From CAIXZV01 sp963697365 (GTDB lineage Bacteria; Chloroflexota; Limnocylindria; Limnocylindrales; CSP1-4): 64,000 nucleotides of DNA. Shown piece by piece: positions 39,963 through 50,133 of this stretch (the first letter of the stretch is position 1; each line of letters opens with the position of its first letter). The notes beneath the pieces are model-generated. The model was given only the letters and a program-made list of their open reading frames with translations, was not told the DNA's origin and did no database searches. The stretch is taken from contig CAVONT010000009.1 of NCBI GenBank assembly GCA_963697365.1, positions 62,001-126,000 on the forward strand. Direction: 5' to 3'. The translations under genes were made by a program, and so were the position numbers.

Positions 39963-41479
39963 TCAGTCCGGCCCGTCGGCGGCGCTGGGGCGTCCGGGCC
40001 CGGTCCCGCCCGGCGGCGTGGCGTCCGGCCTGCCAGCCAGGCCGCCTTCTCGTCGTCGGAGACGTTCGCCCAGTCGTCGGGGGCGTCGTCGGGGTCGAGG
40101 GGCTCCTGCGGCGGGCGCAGGTCAACGGGGACGTGCTGGAGGTTGATCCGCAGGCGGTACCAGGCGTACGTGCGGCCGCGCATCGCCGTCTCGATGAGGT
40201 CGGCCGGTTCGAGGTGCGCGGCCGCCTCCGGGTGGCGGGCCTTCCAGCGCTCGAGGCCCTCGTACAGGGCCGCCTTGGTCTGGGCCCGGCCCAGCTCGAT
40301 GACCGGGACGCTGGAGCGGCGGCGGCCGGTGGGCGAGGGCCGGGAGCCGGTCCCAGCCCACTCCTCGGAGGTCGGCAGCCCGGCGTTGGGATCGCCTGCC
40401 GCAACGGCCGCGGCTCGGGCTTCGGCCACCTCGGGCGGCGGCCCGCCGTCGACGCCGCGTCCCGCGTAGTCCGCGTCGGCGCGTCGCTTGCGCGACGGCT
40501 GGACGCGGGGCGGCTCACCGTCCTGCTTGGCGTAGTTGGGCGGCCAGGGCGCGTCGCCCTCGCCCTCGGCCTCATGGCGCGCGGAGAGCTCCAGCAGCCC
40601 GTCTAGCGAGCCCACGGCGGCATCGATCCCCGCCCCGGCATCGCCCCGCGCGGCGAACAGCGCCGGGACCGTCGCCAGCGTGAAGTCCTCGGCCATGACG
40701 TCCGCAACCTCGTCCCAGCGCAGCGGGAATGAGACCCGCGCGTCCGGAAGGGGTCGCACGGAGTAGGCGGAGGCGACGGTCCTGTCCTTGGCGTTCTGGT
40801 TGTAGTCGATGAAGACGCCGTGCCGCTCCTCCTTCCACCACTTGGAGGTGGCGATGGAGGGTGCGCGCCGCTCGATGTCCCGCGCGAGCGCGAGGGCGGC
40901 GCGCCGGACCTGGGGGAACGTCCAGCGGGGCTCGATGCGAACGTTGACGTGGATGCCCCGTGAGCCCGATGTCTTCGGCCAGCCCGTCAGGCCCACCGCC
41001 TCGAGCGCCTCGCGGCAGACCAGGGCGACGTCTCGCACCTGCGACCAGGGCACGCCGGGCACGGGATCGAGGTCCACGCGCAGCTCGTCGGGGTGGTCCA
41101 GGTCCTCGGCCCGGACGGGGTGCGGGTTGAGGTCCAGGCAGCCGAGGTTGGCCACCCACGCGAGACCGGCCGCCTCGTCGATCACGAGCTCGTCTGCGGT
41201 GCGGCCGGAGGGGAACTGGAGCGTGGCGGTTCGCAGCCAGTCCGGACGGTTCTCGGGCGCCCGCTTCTGGAAGAAGGGCTCCTTCTCGGCGCCGTCGACG
41301 AAGCGCTTGAGCGCCATCGGCCGCCCCCGGACACCGGTGAGCGCCCCGTCCGCGACGGCGACGAAGTAGTTGACCAGGTCCAGCTTCGTGTGCCCGGCCT
41401 GCGGGAAGTAGACCTTGTCGGGGTTGCTGACGGAGACCTCCCGGCCGCCGATGACCAGGATCTCCTTCCGGGTCGCCAT
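39963..41479 (-). CDS. LigD-type NHEJ DNA polymerase/primase with C-terminal extension
   Basis: A 505 aa protein. The polymerase domain (about 1-290) begins with KILVIGG-like KEILVIGGREVSVSNPDKVY and FPQAGHTKLDLVNYF, has the catalytic pair Asp136/Asp138 in ELRVDLDP, GWPKTSGSRGIHVNVRIEP and the third acidic residue in GVFIDYNQNAKDRT. After a charged linker, a C-terminal region (ERWKARHPEAAAHLEPADLI and MRGRTYAWYRLRINLQHVP) is typical of high-GC LigD-like polymerases. No ligase or nuclease domain is attached. The true stop is uncertain: the frame runs on antisense of the propeller gene, and I place the end at 39963 on the assumption of one more shift. Confidence 0.85.
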
Positions 41480-41580
41480 GCGTTGATCCTAGGCGACCTG
41501 TCGATTCCCGTGCCTTGCGTTCGTCGTTAGGATGCGAGGGCCGGATGCGCCGGCCCGGTCACGGGACGAGGAGGCACGCA

Positions 41581-41928
41581 GTGCGCTATCTGCTGATGAT
41601 CTACGAGGAGCCACCGGCCACGCCGCCCACCGACGAGGAGTGGGCCGCGATGATGCCGGAGTACAACGCCTTCGGTGCCTGGGCTGCCGAGAAGGGCTGG
41701 ATGCTGGGCGGCGAGGCGCTCCAGGACGTCTCGACGGCGACGACGGTGTCGGTCCGCGACGGGCGGAGGATCGTGACGGACGGGCCGTTCGCCGAGACCA
41801 AGGAGCACCTCGGCGGCTACTACCTGATCGACGCACCGTCGCTCGATGATGCGATCGAGGCCGCGTCGAGGATCCCCGGGGCCAGGACCGGCAAGGTGGA
41901 GATCCGCCCGATCATGGAGATGGGCTGA
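41581..41928 (+). CDS. DGPF/YCII-family protein
   Basis: A 115 aa protein with the DGPF/YCII fold: RYLLMIYEEPPATPPTDEEW, AEKGWMLGGEALQDVSTATT, RIVTDGPFAETKEHLGGYYL and DDAIEAASRIPGA. It contains the DGPF signature as TDGPFAETKE. Such genes commonly sit next to ECF sigma factors of the kind that follows here, where they may act as a sensor or enzyme partner. Start GTG at 41581. Confidence 0.92.
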   Translation: MRYLLMIYEEPPATPPTDEEWAAMMPEYNAFGAWAAEKGWMLGGEALQDVSTATTVSVRDGRRIVTDGPFAETKEHLGGYYLIDAPSLDDAIEAASRIPGARTGKVEIRPIMEMG

Positions 41929-43220
41929 TCGAGGTCCGTCCGCCCGACGCGCCCGCTGCCGTCGCCCGCGTCTTCCGCGAGGAGCACGGGCGGGTCGTCG
42001 CCACGCTGATCCGCGTCCTCGGCGACTTCGATGCTCGCCGAGGAGGCGGTCGCGGACGCCTACGTCCTGGCGCTCGAGCGCTGGCCGGTCGATGGGCGTG
42101 CCTGCGAACGCCGGGGCATGGATCACCACGACTGCGCGCAATCGGGCGATCGACCGGCTTCGGCGCGCGCGGCGCTTCGCCGAGAAGGCGCCGGCACTCG
42201 TGCGCGACGAGACCTTCGACGCCGCGGCGCGCCATGGGCGCTGGTCGTGGCCATGGAGGACGAGATGCACCCGATCGCGGACGACCAGCTCCGGCTGATC
42301 TTCACGTGCTGCCACCCGGCACTCGCACCCGAGGCATCGGTGGCGCTGACGCTGCGGACGCTGGGCGGCCTCACGACGCCGGAGATCGCGCGCGCCTTCC
42401 TCGTCCCCGAGCCGACGCTCGCCCAGCGGCTCGTCCGGGCCAAGCGCAAGATCCGCGACGCCGGGATCCCGTACAGCGTGCCACCGGGGCATCGCCTGCC
42501 CGAGCGGCTGGACGCGGTGCTCCGGGTCCTCTACCTCGTGTTCAACGAGGGCTACGACGCGACCGCGGGCGAGACGCTGATCCGCCGCGAGCTGTGCGCC
42601 GAGGCGATCCGCCTGGCCCGGGTCGTGGCCGCGCTGCTGCCCGACGAGCCCGAGGCGGCCGGGCTGCTGGCGCTGATGCTGCTGCACGATGCGCGCCGGC
42701 CGGCGCGCGAGGGACAGGGCGGCGAACTGGTCCTGCTCGAGGACCAGGACCGGTCGCGCTGGGACGCGGTGCGGATCGAGGAGGGTCGGGCGCTCGTCGA
42801 ACGGGCGTTGCGCATGGGCAGGGTCGGGCCCGTACCAGCTGCAGGCGGCGATCGCCGCGGTGCACGACGAGGCGCCCTCCGCAGCCGCGACCGACTGGCC
42901 GCAGATCGCTGGGGCTGTACGAGGTGCTCCTGCGGGTCGCGCCGTCGCCGGTCGTCGCGCTCAACCGGGCGGTGGCCGTCGCGCAGGTTCGCGGTCCCGA
43001 GGCCGGCCTCGCCGCGGTCGATGCGCTGGCGGGCGAGCCCGCGATGGACGACTACCGCTTCTTCCACGCCGCGAGGGCGGACCTGCTCCGCCGGCTCGGG
43101 AGGACGCCGGAGGCGGTGGCAGCGTACGACCGGGCGCTCGCGCTGGACCCGAACGGACCCGAGCGCGCCTTCCTCGAGGCCCGCAGGGCCGCCGCGATCG
43201 GCCGCGCTGCGGCGGGGTGA
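41925..43220 (+). CDS. sigma factor with C-terminal TPR-like extension (DUF6596 type; several frame shifts)
   Basis: The joined protein (about 420 aa) has a sigma region 2 (VFREEHGRVVATLIRVLGDF, AEEAVADAYVLALERWP, AWITTTARNRAIDRLRRARR), region 4 (MHPIADDQLRLIFTCCHPAL, TTPEIARAFLVPEPTLAQRL, VRAKRKIRDAG) and a long C-terminal helical part with YLVFNEGYDATAG, LLALMLLHDARRPAR and a TPR-like end (FFHAARADLLRRLGRTPEAV). This matches sigma factors paired with DGPF proteins. Shifts lie near 42032, 42095, 42233, 42833 and 42912. The start codon is unresolved: the only in-frame triplet overlapping the upstream stop is CTG at 41925, so a lost base at the start is likely. Confidence 0.82.
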   Translation: MIEVRPPDAPAAVARVFREEHGRVVATLIRVLGDFDARRGGGRGRLRPGARALAGRWACLRTPGHGSPRLRAIGRSTGFGARGASPRRRRHSCATRPSTPRRAMGAGRGHGGRDAPDRGRPAPADLHVLPPGTRTRGIGGADAADAGRPHDAGDRARLPRPRADARPAARPGQAQDPRRRDPVQRATGASPARAAGRGAPGPLPRVQRGLRRDRGRDADPPRAVRRGDPPGPGRGRAAARRARGGRAAGADAAARCAPAGARGTGRRTGPARGPGPVALGRGADRGGSGARRTGVAHGQGRARTSCRRRSPRCTTRRPPQPRPTGRRSLGLYEVLLRVAPSPVVALNRAVAVAQVRGPEAGLAAVDALAGEPAMDDYRFFHAARADLLRRLGRTPEAVAAYDRALALDPNGPERAFLEARRAAAIGRAAAG

Positions 43221-43262
43221 GCCGGGAGCGTCCGGCGTCGGAGCCGTGCCCGGGACCAGCTC

Positions 43263-43532
43263 TCAGGCGCCGCCGAAGAGCTTCGCGTAGGCGACTGTGA
43301 CGCAGACCTTGGTCTGGTACCCGGAGCCATCGCGCCCGAAGTCGACGGCCGAGTGGCGCAGCGCCGTCGAGGTCATCGAGAGCAGCCGCAGGCCCCGCTC
43401 CGCGGACAGGCGTGCCGCGTCCTCGGCGATGAACGTGTACAGGGCCAGCGGCGCGACCTCGTCGCCGGTGTCCTCGGGCTGGTACAGGACGATGACCTGG
43501 CCATCGCCGGCCGGGAGCTCTGAGCGGTACAT
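43263..43532 (-). CDS. small hypothetical protein
   Basis: An 89 aa frame starting MYRSELPAGDGQVIVLYQPE and containing LALYTFIAEDAARLSAERG and MTSTALRHSAVDFG. It shows alternating beta and helix potential, no membrane span and no recognisable domain. It lies between the two plus-strand genes in the opposite orientation. Its composition (balanced, non-repetitive, with Tyr, Phe and Met) favours a real gene over a shadow frame, but the evidence is thin. Confidence 0.45.
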   Translation of the reverse strand: MYRSELPAGDGQVIVLYQPEDTGDEVAPLALYTFIAEDAARLSAERGLRLLSMTSTALRHSAVDFGRDGSGYQTKVCVTVAYAKLFGGA

Positions 43533-43618
43533 GGTGGCGGACCCCAACTGCGGTGATGCCCCGATGATGCGCCGCCCCGCGGTCGGGCGCCCGGCGGGAG
43601 CGGCGTATGCTCGTCTCC

Positions 43619-44480
43619 ATGTCCACCCTGCGCGTCGCCGTCGTCCAGTTCGAGGCTCGCGACGACGTCGCGTCCAACCTCGACCGTGCCGCCACGCTGG
43701 CTCGCGAGGCGGCGGCCGGGGCCGATCTCGTCGATCCTGCCCGAGTACGTCCAGTTCCGGGCCACGGCCGACGGCTACCGGGCGTTCGGCGGCAGCCCAT
43801 CCCCGGCCCCACGACCGCGCCGTTCGCAGGAGGTCGCCCGCGAGACGGGCGCGTGGATCCTCGCCGGCACCCACGCGGAGGCCAGCGGTGATCCCGCGAG
43901 GCCGTACAACACCGCCGTCCTGCTGGCGCCAGACGGATCAGTGGCCGCCACCTACCGCAAGCTCCACCTGTTCGACGTCGCCGTGGCTGGACGGGCCCGC
44001 CGAGACGGAGAGTCGTCGCGCGTGACGGCCGGGCGAGGATGCCGTCGTCGCGGACGTCGCCGGCGCGCTCGTCGGCCTGTCGATCTGCTACGACCTGCGC
44101 TTCCCGGAGCTGTACCGCGCGCTCGCCCTCGCCGGAGCGGAGGTACTGGCCGTGCCCGCGGTCTTCACGGCCCGCACCGGGCGCGACCACTGGGAGCCGC
44201 TGCTGCGCGCCCGGGCGATCGAGAACGGCGCCTGGGTCGTGGCGGCAGGGGGCTGCGGCGCCGGCGGGCCCGGGGCGATCGCCGCCTGGGGCCACTCGAT
44301 GATCGTGGACCCGTGGGGCCGCGTGGTCGCGGCTGCGGGCGATGACGAGGCGATCATCCGCGCCGAGCTGGACCTCGACATGGTCGCCCGTACGCGGAGC
44401 CAGATCCCGGTGCTGGCGAACCGTCGCCCGGATGCGCTGCCACCGGAGCGCCAGGTTCGGCGCGTCCCGTACGCCCGACC
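43619..44480 (+). CDS. carbon-nitrogen hydrolase (nitrilase superfamily; several frame shifts)
   Basis: The joined protein is about 285 aa. The catalytic Glu is in ADLVILPEYVQF, the Lys in TYRKLHLFDV and the Cys in GLSICYDLRFPELYRALA. Other family segments are SPIPGPTTAPFAEVARETGA, GAEVLAVPAVFTARTGRDHW and WGHSMIVDPWGRVVA. It probably acts as an amidase, like omega-amidase (Nit2) or deaminated-glutathione amidase, but the substrate cannot be fixed. Shifts lie near 43735, 43799, 43845, 43990, 44020 and 44035. The C-terminus near 44480 is uncertain because no stop is found in the last clear frame. Confidence 0.82.
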
Positions 44481-44531
44481 TCCTGAACGCCGCCCGACCT
44501 CGCATCGCAGCGTCGCGGCGGCGCCGCCGTG

Positions 44532-45817
44532 TCAGCCCTCGGCAGGCTCGGCCTGCGCCGCATCCTGCGCGAACGCGAGGACCATGCGCAGCACGTCATC
44601 GCGCACGGGAGATCCCTCGGACGCGAGGTCGTGTCCCGCATCGAGCTCGACGTACCGGGCGGGCGAAGGGAGCTTCTCCAGCAGGCGGTGCGTCTGCGCG
44701 GGCTTGCTGACCGTGTCGCGGGTGCCCTGGATGGCGAGCACCGGGACGCGGACCGAGGGCGCGGCACGTTCCGCGGCATGGGCCACCCGGAAGAGCTGCT
44801 CGAGGGCGACGGTCGGGATCCGGAGCTCGCGCAGGCCTGCGACGACTGCCGGATCGTCGAGGTCGAGGCCGGGCAGGAGCGCCTCCATCGAGCCGCGGAC
44901 CTCGGGATCCGCGAGATCCACCCGCGAGAACACCGCGAAGCCAGGCGGCAGGAGGGTCCGGGCGAGCGGTCCGAGCGCCCGCTGCCAGGCGCTCGTGGAC
45001 CAGTTGAACGGAGCCAGCAGCACGAGTGCGTCGGGCCGCACGTCTGCCGCGTGGCCAGCGCCAGCGCTCCACCGACGGAGTGCCCGACGACCACCAGCCG
45101 GCGCACCCCGAGCTCGCGGAGGTGGGCGGCGCCGGCCGTCACGGTGGCGACCCAGTCCTCGAGCCGGTAGTCGGCGATGTCGCGGATCTCCGGCCCGTGG
45201 CCCGGGAGCCGCGGGACCTCGACCAGGTATCCGTTCGCGGCGAGCACCGCGGCGAGGGGCCGCATCTCCTTGGGCGACCCGGCGAACCCATGGACCAGGA
45301 GGATGCCATCGACCGGAGTGCCATCGACCGGGGACAGCCGGAACGGGTCGTGCCCCGGACCCGTGAACAGGTCCACGTCCTCGGGGAGCAGGGGGCCGGG
45401 CGCCGGGACCCAGTGCGCGTGGACGAGGTCGAAGACGAGCAGGAAGGCGCCCTGCACGATGATCCCGAGCCCTGCGCCCATGCGCCAGGCATCGCCGTCG
45501 GCCGTCGCGGCAAGCCACAGGCCACCGGACACGTAGAGGACGTCGAGCGCCGCGTTGACGAGCAGGATCCGCCGGATGCGGACGGTCTCCCGGGCGCGGG
45601 CCGGCTCATCCCCGATGCTGCGCTTGCGGCCGCGCTCCGCACCGAGGCGGGCAGCGATGCCGATGGCCGCATCGACCACGCCGAACAGCAGGAAGCTCGC
45701 CCCGACGCCGCGGCCGAAGGCATCGCCGGTGGCCACGAGCCACGTCCCGGCGGCCATCGAGACAAGGCCCCAGGCGACGAGGCGGCGCCCGATCAGGTCG
45801 GCGAAGGCATAGATCAC
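44532..45817 (-). CDS. N-terminal membrane domain fused to alpha/beta hydrolase (one frame shift)
   Basis: About 428 aa. Residues 1-130 contain four spans (VAWGLVSMAAGTWLVATG, ASFLLFGVVDAAIGIAARLG, ILLVNAALDVLYVSGGLWLA and MGAGLGIIVQGAFLLVFDLV). The C-terminal domain is a serine-hydrolase: ILLVHGFAGSPKEMRPLAAV, PRLPGHGPE, the nucleophile VVGHSVGGALALAT, acid AIQGTRDTVSKP and His in LDAGHDLASEG. It is similar to monoacylglycerol lipases. The GTG start overlaps the stop of the membrane protein upstream (GTGA). One base is missing near 45062, at a third position. Substrate unknown, possibly a lipid. Confidence 0.85.
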
Positions 45818-46966
45818 GGGCGGCAGTAGACCACGACTCGTGGCGATGCTGCCGGGCGGGCCGGATGACCAGCAGCAGCCGGCTGGCCGCGGGGTCGCCA
45901 CGACCGGCCCCGGTTCAGCCGGCCGGGGAGCCTGGCAGCCCTGCCTCGCACCCAGAGCACCCTGTGGGTGAACGGGATCCTGAACTCGCGGAAGACCTCC
46001 TCGGACACCAGGAACCCGGCGAACAGGAAGACCACGCCGAGGAGCTCGCCCAGGTAGAACGTCTCGGTGATCCCGAACCGGGACAGGCCGCTCGTCAGCG
46101 ACGGGATGAAGCCTCCGATGGCGAGCAGGATCGTGGCCGGCACGCGGGAGTTCAGGGTCCCGGCGAACAGCGCGCGCAGCGTGCCCGGCACGGATGCGAC
46201 CAGGTTCACCGGGAACGCGACGACGGCGATCGCCGCGTTGACGAGGAGCCGTCCCGATCCCGTGGCGGCGGGTCAGGTCGTAGCGGATGACGCGCTTCTT
46301 GGGCATGAAGACGTACGTGCTGTAGAGCGCGCCCAGCGCAAGCGCGAAACCGCCGGTGATGTTGAAGAGCGGCGTCAGCAGGCGGACCGAGCCGGGCATC
46401 AGCGTGCCCGTCGGGATCCCGTTGGCATCCAGCGCGTAGCCCGGAGGCGGCAGCTGCGCCCCGTAGACGAGGGGCACCGCCACGACTGACCCGCCGATGA
46501 TGAGCACGCCCGCGATCCAGGCCCAGCGCCCGGTGCCGCGGTACGTCTCGATGACGATCAGGATGGCGCCCACGACCGCCACACCGAAGGCGATGTAGGG
46601 GAGCATGCCGGCATCGGTGTACTGGGCCTTGACCTGCGCGAGGTAGGTGAACAGGCCGGCCAGCAGCACGCTGAACGCAGCGGCATAGCCGAAGCGCGTC
46701 TTGCCCAGCAGGTACATCGTGCCCAGGCCCAGCCAGGCGGCCACGTAGATGGCGCCGAACAGGTACCAGGTCTTGTAGAGGGGTTCGCTCCAGCCGAAGG
46801 CACCGCCCCAGAACTCCGTGCCGGCGGAGATGCCATACCACAGCATCCCGAAGGTCCAGATCAGCTGGTAGGAGCGCCGCCGTTCCAGCCACTGGTCCAG
46901 CAGGAACAGGGCGAACACGAACGACAGCGTGGACGAGAGGAAGGGCAGGACGACGTTCCAGTCCAC
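45814..46966 (-). CDS. multi-pass membrane protein, paralogue of the protein at 12079-13161 (one frame shift)
   Basis: About 384 aa with the same layout and motifs as the 12-13 kb copy: FLLDQWLERRRSYQLIWTFG, MLWYGISAGTEF, YVAAWLGLGTMYLLGKTRFG, LPPPGYALDANGIPTG, YSTYVFMPKKRV, AFPVNLVASVPGTLRALFAG and SRVPATILLAIGGFIPSL, then VVFLFAGFLVSEEVFREFRI. Membrane segments are conserved and the C-terminal basic tail differs. One extra base near 46258 breaks it in the cytoplasmic loop after RYDLTRRHG. GTG start at 46966. It is translationally coupled to the hydrolase downstream. Confidence 0.82.
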
Positions 46967-47226
46967 CGGGGGCACCTCGTAGGGCCGGGACTCAGCCGGT
47001 GCACGGAGCGTAGGCGGGGATCGGCGCCGCGTGGCCGGGTCCACCGGACCGAAGGTGGTGGCCATCCGGCCCGACCAGCGCCCGATTCGCCCAGATTCGT
47101 GCTGGGACGGACGTGAAGTTCGCAGGACGACCAATCCGACCGCCTCGCCCTCGCGAACAAGGGGTCAAGCCGGACATCACCCCCAAGGCCACACGGCCGC
47201 CGGCCACCAGAGCAGGAGCAAGCACC

Positions 47227-47887
47227 GTGAACATCCGCAGGACCGTCTCGCTCGCCCTCGTCGGCGCTGCCATTGTCACCGCCACTGCCGTCCCGGCCGT
47301 GTCGGCTGCCACGCCCGTCGACGGCCCGGCCGGGTCGGTGCTCGATGTCCTCGAGGCCGACGGCACCGCGTTCGACTCCAACTGGTACGACTTCGACATC
47401 GTCGAAGCAGCTGCCCGTGCGGTGGTCGACACGAAGGGTGTCGGGGGCACGACCGTTGCTGCCCTGGCAAACCCCGACTTCGCAGGGACGGTGTTCGCCC
47501 CGAACGACCGTGCGTTCCAGGTCTTGGCCAAGGAGCTCACGGGCAAGTGGTACGGCACCGAGGCCGGCGTGGTGAACGGCATCGTCGACCGCTCTTGGTG
47601 CGGACGCGATCAACACGCTTGAGACCGTGCTCCTCTATCACGTGGTCGGCGGCAAGGTCGACTTCGCCACGGCCAAGTCGCTCAGCGGCCAGTCCGTGCC
47701 CACGGTCCTCGGCCCGACCATCAAGCTCAAGTACTACGGCTGGATCAACACGCTGGTCCTCGGTGACAAGGACACCGACGACGCCAACCCGTGGGTCGTG
47801 AACAGCAAGCGCAACATCGAGACCTCGAACGGCAAGAGCATCATCCACGGCATCGCCCTGGTGCTCCGCCCGGTCAACCTTCCCTGA
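47227..47887 (+). CDS. secreted fasciclin-domain protein (one frame shift)
   Basis: About 219 aa. A signal peptide (residues 1-28, VTATAVPAVSA with a likely cut before ATPVDG) leads to one FAS1 domain: SVLDVLEADGTAFDSNWYDF, GTVFAPNDRAFQVLAKELTG, TVLLYHVVGGKVDFATAKSL and the H-box-like end SNGKSIIHGIALVLRPVN. FAS1 domains mediate adhesion to surfaces or glycans. GTG start at 47227. One extra T near 47593 (Arg codon CGC/CGT) shifts the frame. A terminator hairpin follows at 47927. Confidence 0.92.
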
Positions 47888-47926
47888 CCTGCCGCGGGCG
47901 CGTCACCGCCCGCCTCCAGCGTCCCA

Positions 47927-47958
47927 CAGCAGGGCCGGCCTTCGGGTCGGCCCTGCTG
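47927..47958 (+). terminator. intrinsic terminator after the fasciclin gene
   Basis: A perfect 11 bp stem CAGCAGGGCCG (47927-47937) and CGGCCCTGCTG (47948-47958) around a 10 bp loop that contains TTCG, followed by TTGTCGTTCT. It ends 40 bp after the gene stop. Confidence 0.85.
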
Positions 47959-48068
47959 TTGTCGTTCTCCGTGAACGGCGACTTGTCCACACACCCATCG
48001 CCATGCTGTTGAGTGGCACGTGAGTCCGGCGTGAGCCGGCGGTGAGCGGCGCCCGTCAACCTCGGGCC

Positions 48069-48803
48069 ATGAACGAGAAAGACAGGCGACGAGCCAAGCG
48101 CCGGCGCAAGGCCGGCAAGGACTACCAGACCGTGGACCTCGGCAATGGCGTGGTGCAGGCCAGGCCGGACGAGGTGATGCGGGCGATGAGCGGCCTCCCG
48201 CCCAGCCTGGACTGGGCGACGCTCGCCCCGAGCGTCGTGCCCATCCTGCCCCGCCGCAGGGCGATGCCGCCGTCGGCCGGGACTCCGATCCGCGTGACGC
48301 TGCCACCGGGGATCCCGACCGGGTTCGGAATCGACATCGGCCCCGCGTTCCTGATCATCGGGGAGTCGCTGCTGGACGACTGGGGCATCTCGATCGTTGA
48401 CCTTGCGGCCACGGCCCTCGAGAACCTGCGCGCCCTGGTCCGGCCGCTGCGGCCAAAGGATCTCCATGTCGACGCCGTCGACGGGGTGCCCACCCGGATC
48501 CTCCAGACTGGCGTTGGCTGCGCCTCTGCTCTGGTCCTGCTGCCCGACGAGCTCGCCCGCCTCTTCGGGGATGAGCCGCAGCTGCTCCTCGCCCCGATGC
48601 GCGACGTGCTGATCTCGCTCCCTGCCGACGTGGATCGCGCGTTCGCCGGCTGGCTCAACGAGGAGTTCGCCGCCATGGATCCGAACGGCCTCTCGCTCGA
48701 CGGATTCCTCCTCGACCATGGCGAATTGCGGTACGAGCCGTTCCGCCCGTCCGGGCCGCGCTCCGTGCTGGAGAGGTACGCCGTCTACGACCAGCCCGCG
48801 TGA
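48069..48803 (+). CDS. hypothetical protein
   Basis: A 244 aa protein. It begins with a basic stretch MNEKDRRRAKRRRKAGKDYQ, which may bind nucleic acid or simply be a tail, followed by a mixed alpha/beta region with ALENLRALVRPLRPKDLHVD, ASALVLLPDELARLFGDEPQ and WLNEEFAAMDPNGLSLDGFL. The LLPDEL-type segment weakly recalls the YtpQ/DUF1444 group, but I cannot support a family. ATG at 48069 is taken; GTG at 48042 in frame is an alternative. Confidence 0.6.
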   Translation: MNEKDRRRAKRRRKAGKDYQTVDLGNGVVQARPDEVMRAMSGLPPSLDWATLAPSVVPILPRRRAMPPSAGTPIRVTLPPGIPTGFGIDIGPAFLIIGESLLDDWGISIVDLAATALENLRALVRPLRPKDLHVDAVDGVPTRILQTGVGCASALVLLPDELARLFGDEPQLLLAPMRDVLISLPADVDRAFAGWLNEEFAAMDPNGLSLDGFLLDHGELRYEPFRPSGPRSVLERYAVYDQPA

Positions 48804-48891
48804 CCACGCGCCTGTCTCGACCGACGCCCGGCACGGTACCCTCGCGGCATGCACGGCCGCCCCCGGCGACGGCCGGCGCGGAGGTGGGCGG

Positions 48892-50133
48892 ATGGCGGAC
48901 GCGGGCATCGGACGCGGGCGAACACTGCGCTACGAGGGCTACCGCTCGTGGGCATGGCTCGAGCCGGGCCCCGACTACCGCGGTTTCGAGCTCGCGTCCG
49001 AGACCAATCGGGTGCCTCCATTCGTCGTGGACGTCAGCGAGGCCGAGGAGGCACGTGCCTGGCGCCTGCTTGCGACGCACCCGGCGATCTCGCTCCACGA
49101 CCACCTCGAGGTCGCGCCCGACGACATCCGTCTCCAGGACGAGTGGGTCCGCGACGCGCACCTGGCCACCGGCTACGAGGGCCTCGCCCGCTCCGGCCTG
49201 GCCGCCGTGTTCGAGAACTTCGGCGACGGCACCGCCACGATCACGAGCAAGGCCGGCTGGAAGTGGACCGACGTCATCCACGACATCGGGATGCGCTACG
49301 CGGACTGGGCGCACCAGGGCTTCGCCGTCCGGGGTGAGACGGTCGTCGACATCGAGCGGGCCTTCGCGAACGGCCAGGTCGCGCTCATCGGCGCGCTCGA
49401 AGCGGCGACGCCCATCGAGAACGAGATCGACCGTCTCGACGTCCTCTACGGCCTCGGCATCCGCATGCTCGGCGTGGTCTACAGCGAGGCGAACGCCCTG
49501 GGCTCCGGCTGTCGCGAGGCGAGCGATGGCGGGCTCTCGGGGTTCGGGCGGCGATGCGTGGAGCGGATGAACCGGTTGGGCATGCTCATCGACGTGAGCC
49601 ACGCCGGCGACCGGACCTCGCTTGACACGATCGAGGCGTCGAAGGTGCCCGTGTGCATCTCCCACTCCGGGTCCCGCGAGCTGTGGCCGATCAGCAAGTG
49701 CAAGCCGGACGAGGTCATCCGCGCCTGCGCGGAGCGTGGCGGCATCATCGGGATCGAAGCGGCACCGGGCACCACGATGCTCAAGGACGATCTCGTGACG
49801 GCGTCGATCGAGACGTTCATGCGCCACTTCGAGTACTGCGTGGATCTTGTCGGGATCGACGCCGTCACGTTCGGCCCGGACACCTTCTTCGGCGACCACG
49901 CAGGCTCGTACGGGATCCCGTCGGGCGCGCTGCTCGCGTCGGGCGATTCCGAGTACGACGCGATCGTCCCCGAGTACGTCGTGGGCCTTGAGAACATCGG
50001 CGACTACCCGAACATCGTCCGCTGGCTGGTGAAGCACGGGTACACCGACACCGACATCGCCAAGGTCACCGGGGGGAACACGCTCCGGGTCCTGCGGCAT
50101 GTCTGGGATCGCCAGGAGGCCGGGCGCCCGTGA
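48892..50133 (+). CDS. M19-type membrane dipeptidase family protein
   Basis: A 413 aa protein of the renal-dipeptidase family. Metal-ligand motifs are LHDHLEVAPDD (near residue 67, HxD-like), GALEAATPIENEIDRLDVLY (bridging Glu), DVSHAGDRTS (His) and CISHSGSRELW (His), with the Asp in the FGPDTFFG stretch. The fold is a TIM barrel with two zinc ions. It hydrolyses dipeptides or similar amides. The stop overlaps the next gene start (TGATG), so it may be co-translated with the AI-2E-type exporter. Confidence 0.85.
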   Translation: MADAGIGRGRTLRYEGYRSWAWLEPGPDYRGFELASETNRVPPFVVDVSEAEEARAWRLLATHPAISLHDHLEVAPDDIRLQDEWVRDAHLATGYEGLARSGLAAVFENFGDGTATITSKAGWKWTDVIHDIGMRYADWAHQGFAVRGETVVDIERAFANGQVALIGALEAATPIENEIDRLDVLYGLGIRMLGVVYSEANALGSGCREASDGGLSGFGRRCVERMNRLGMLIDVSHAGDRTSLDTIEASKVPVCISHSGSRELWPISKCKPDEVIRACAERGGIIGIEAAPGTTMLKDDLVTASIETFMRHFEYCVDLVGIDAVTFGPDTFFGDHAGSYGIPSGALLASGDSEYDAIVPEYVVGLENIGDYPNIVRWLVKHGYTDTDIAKVTGGNTLRVLRHVWDRQEAGRP

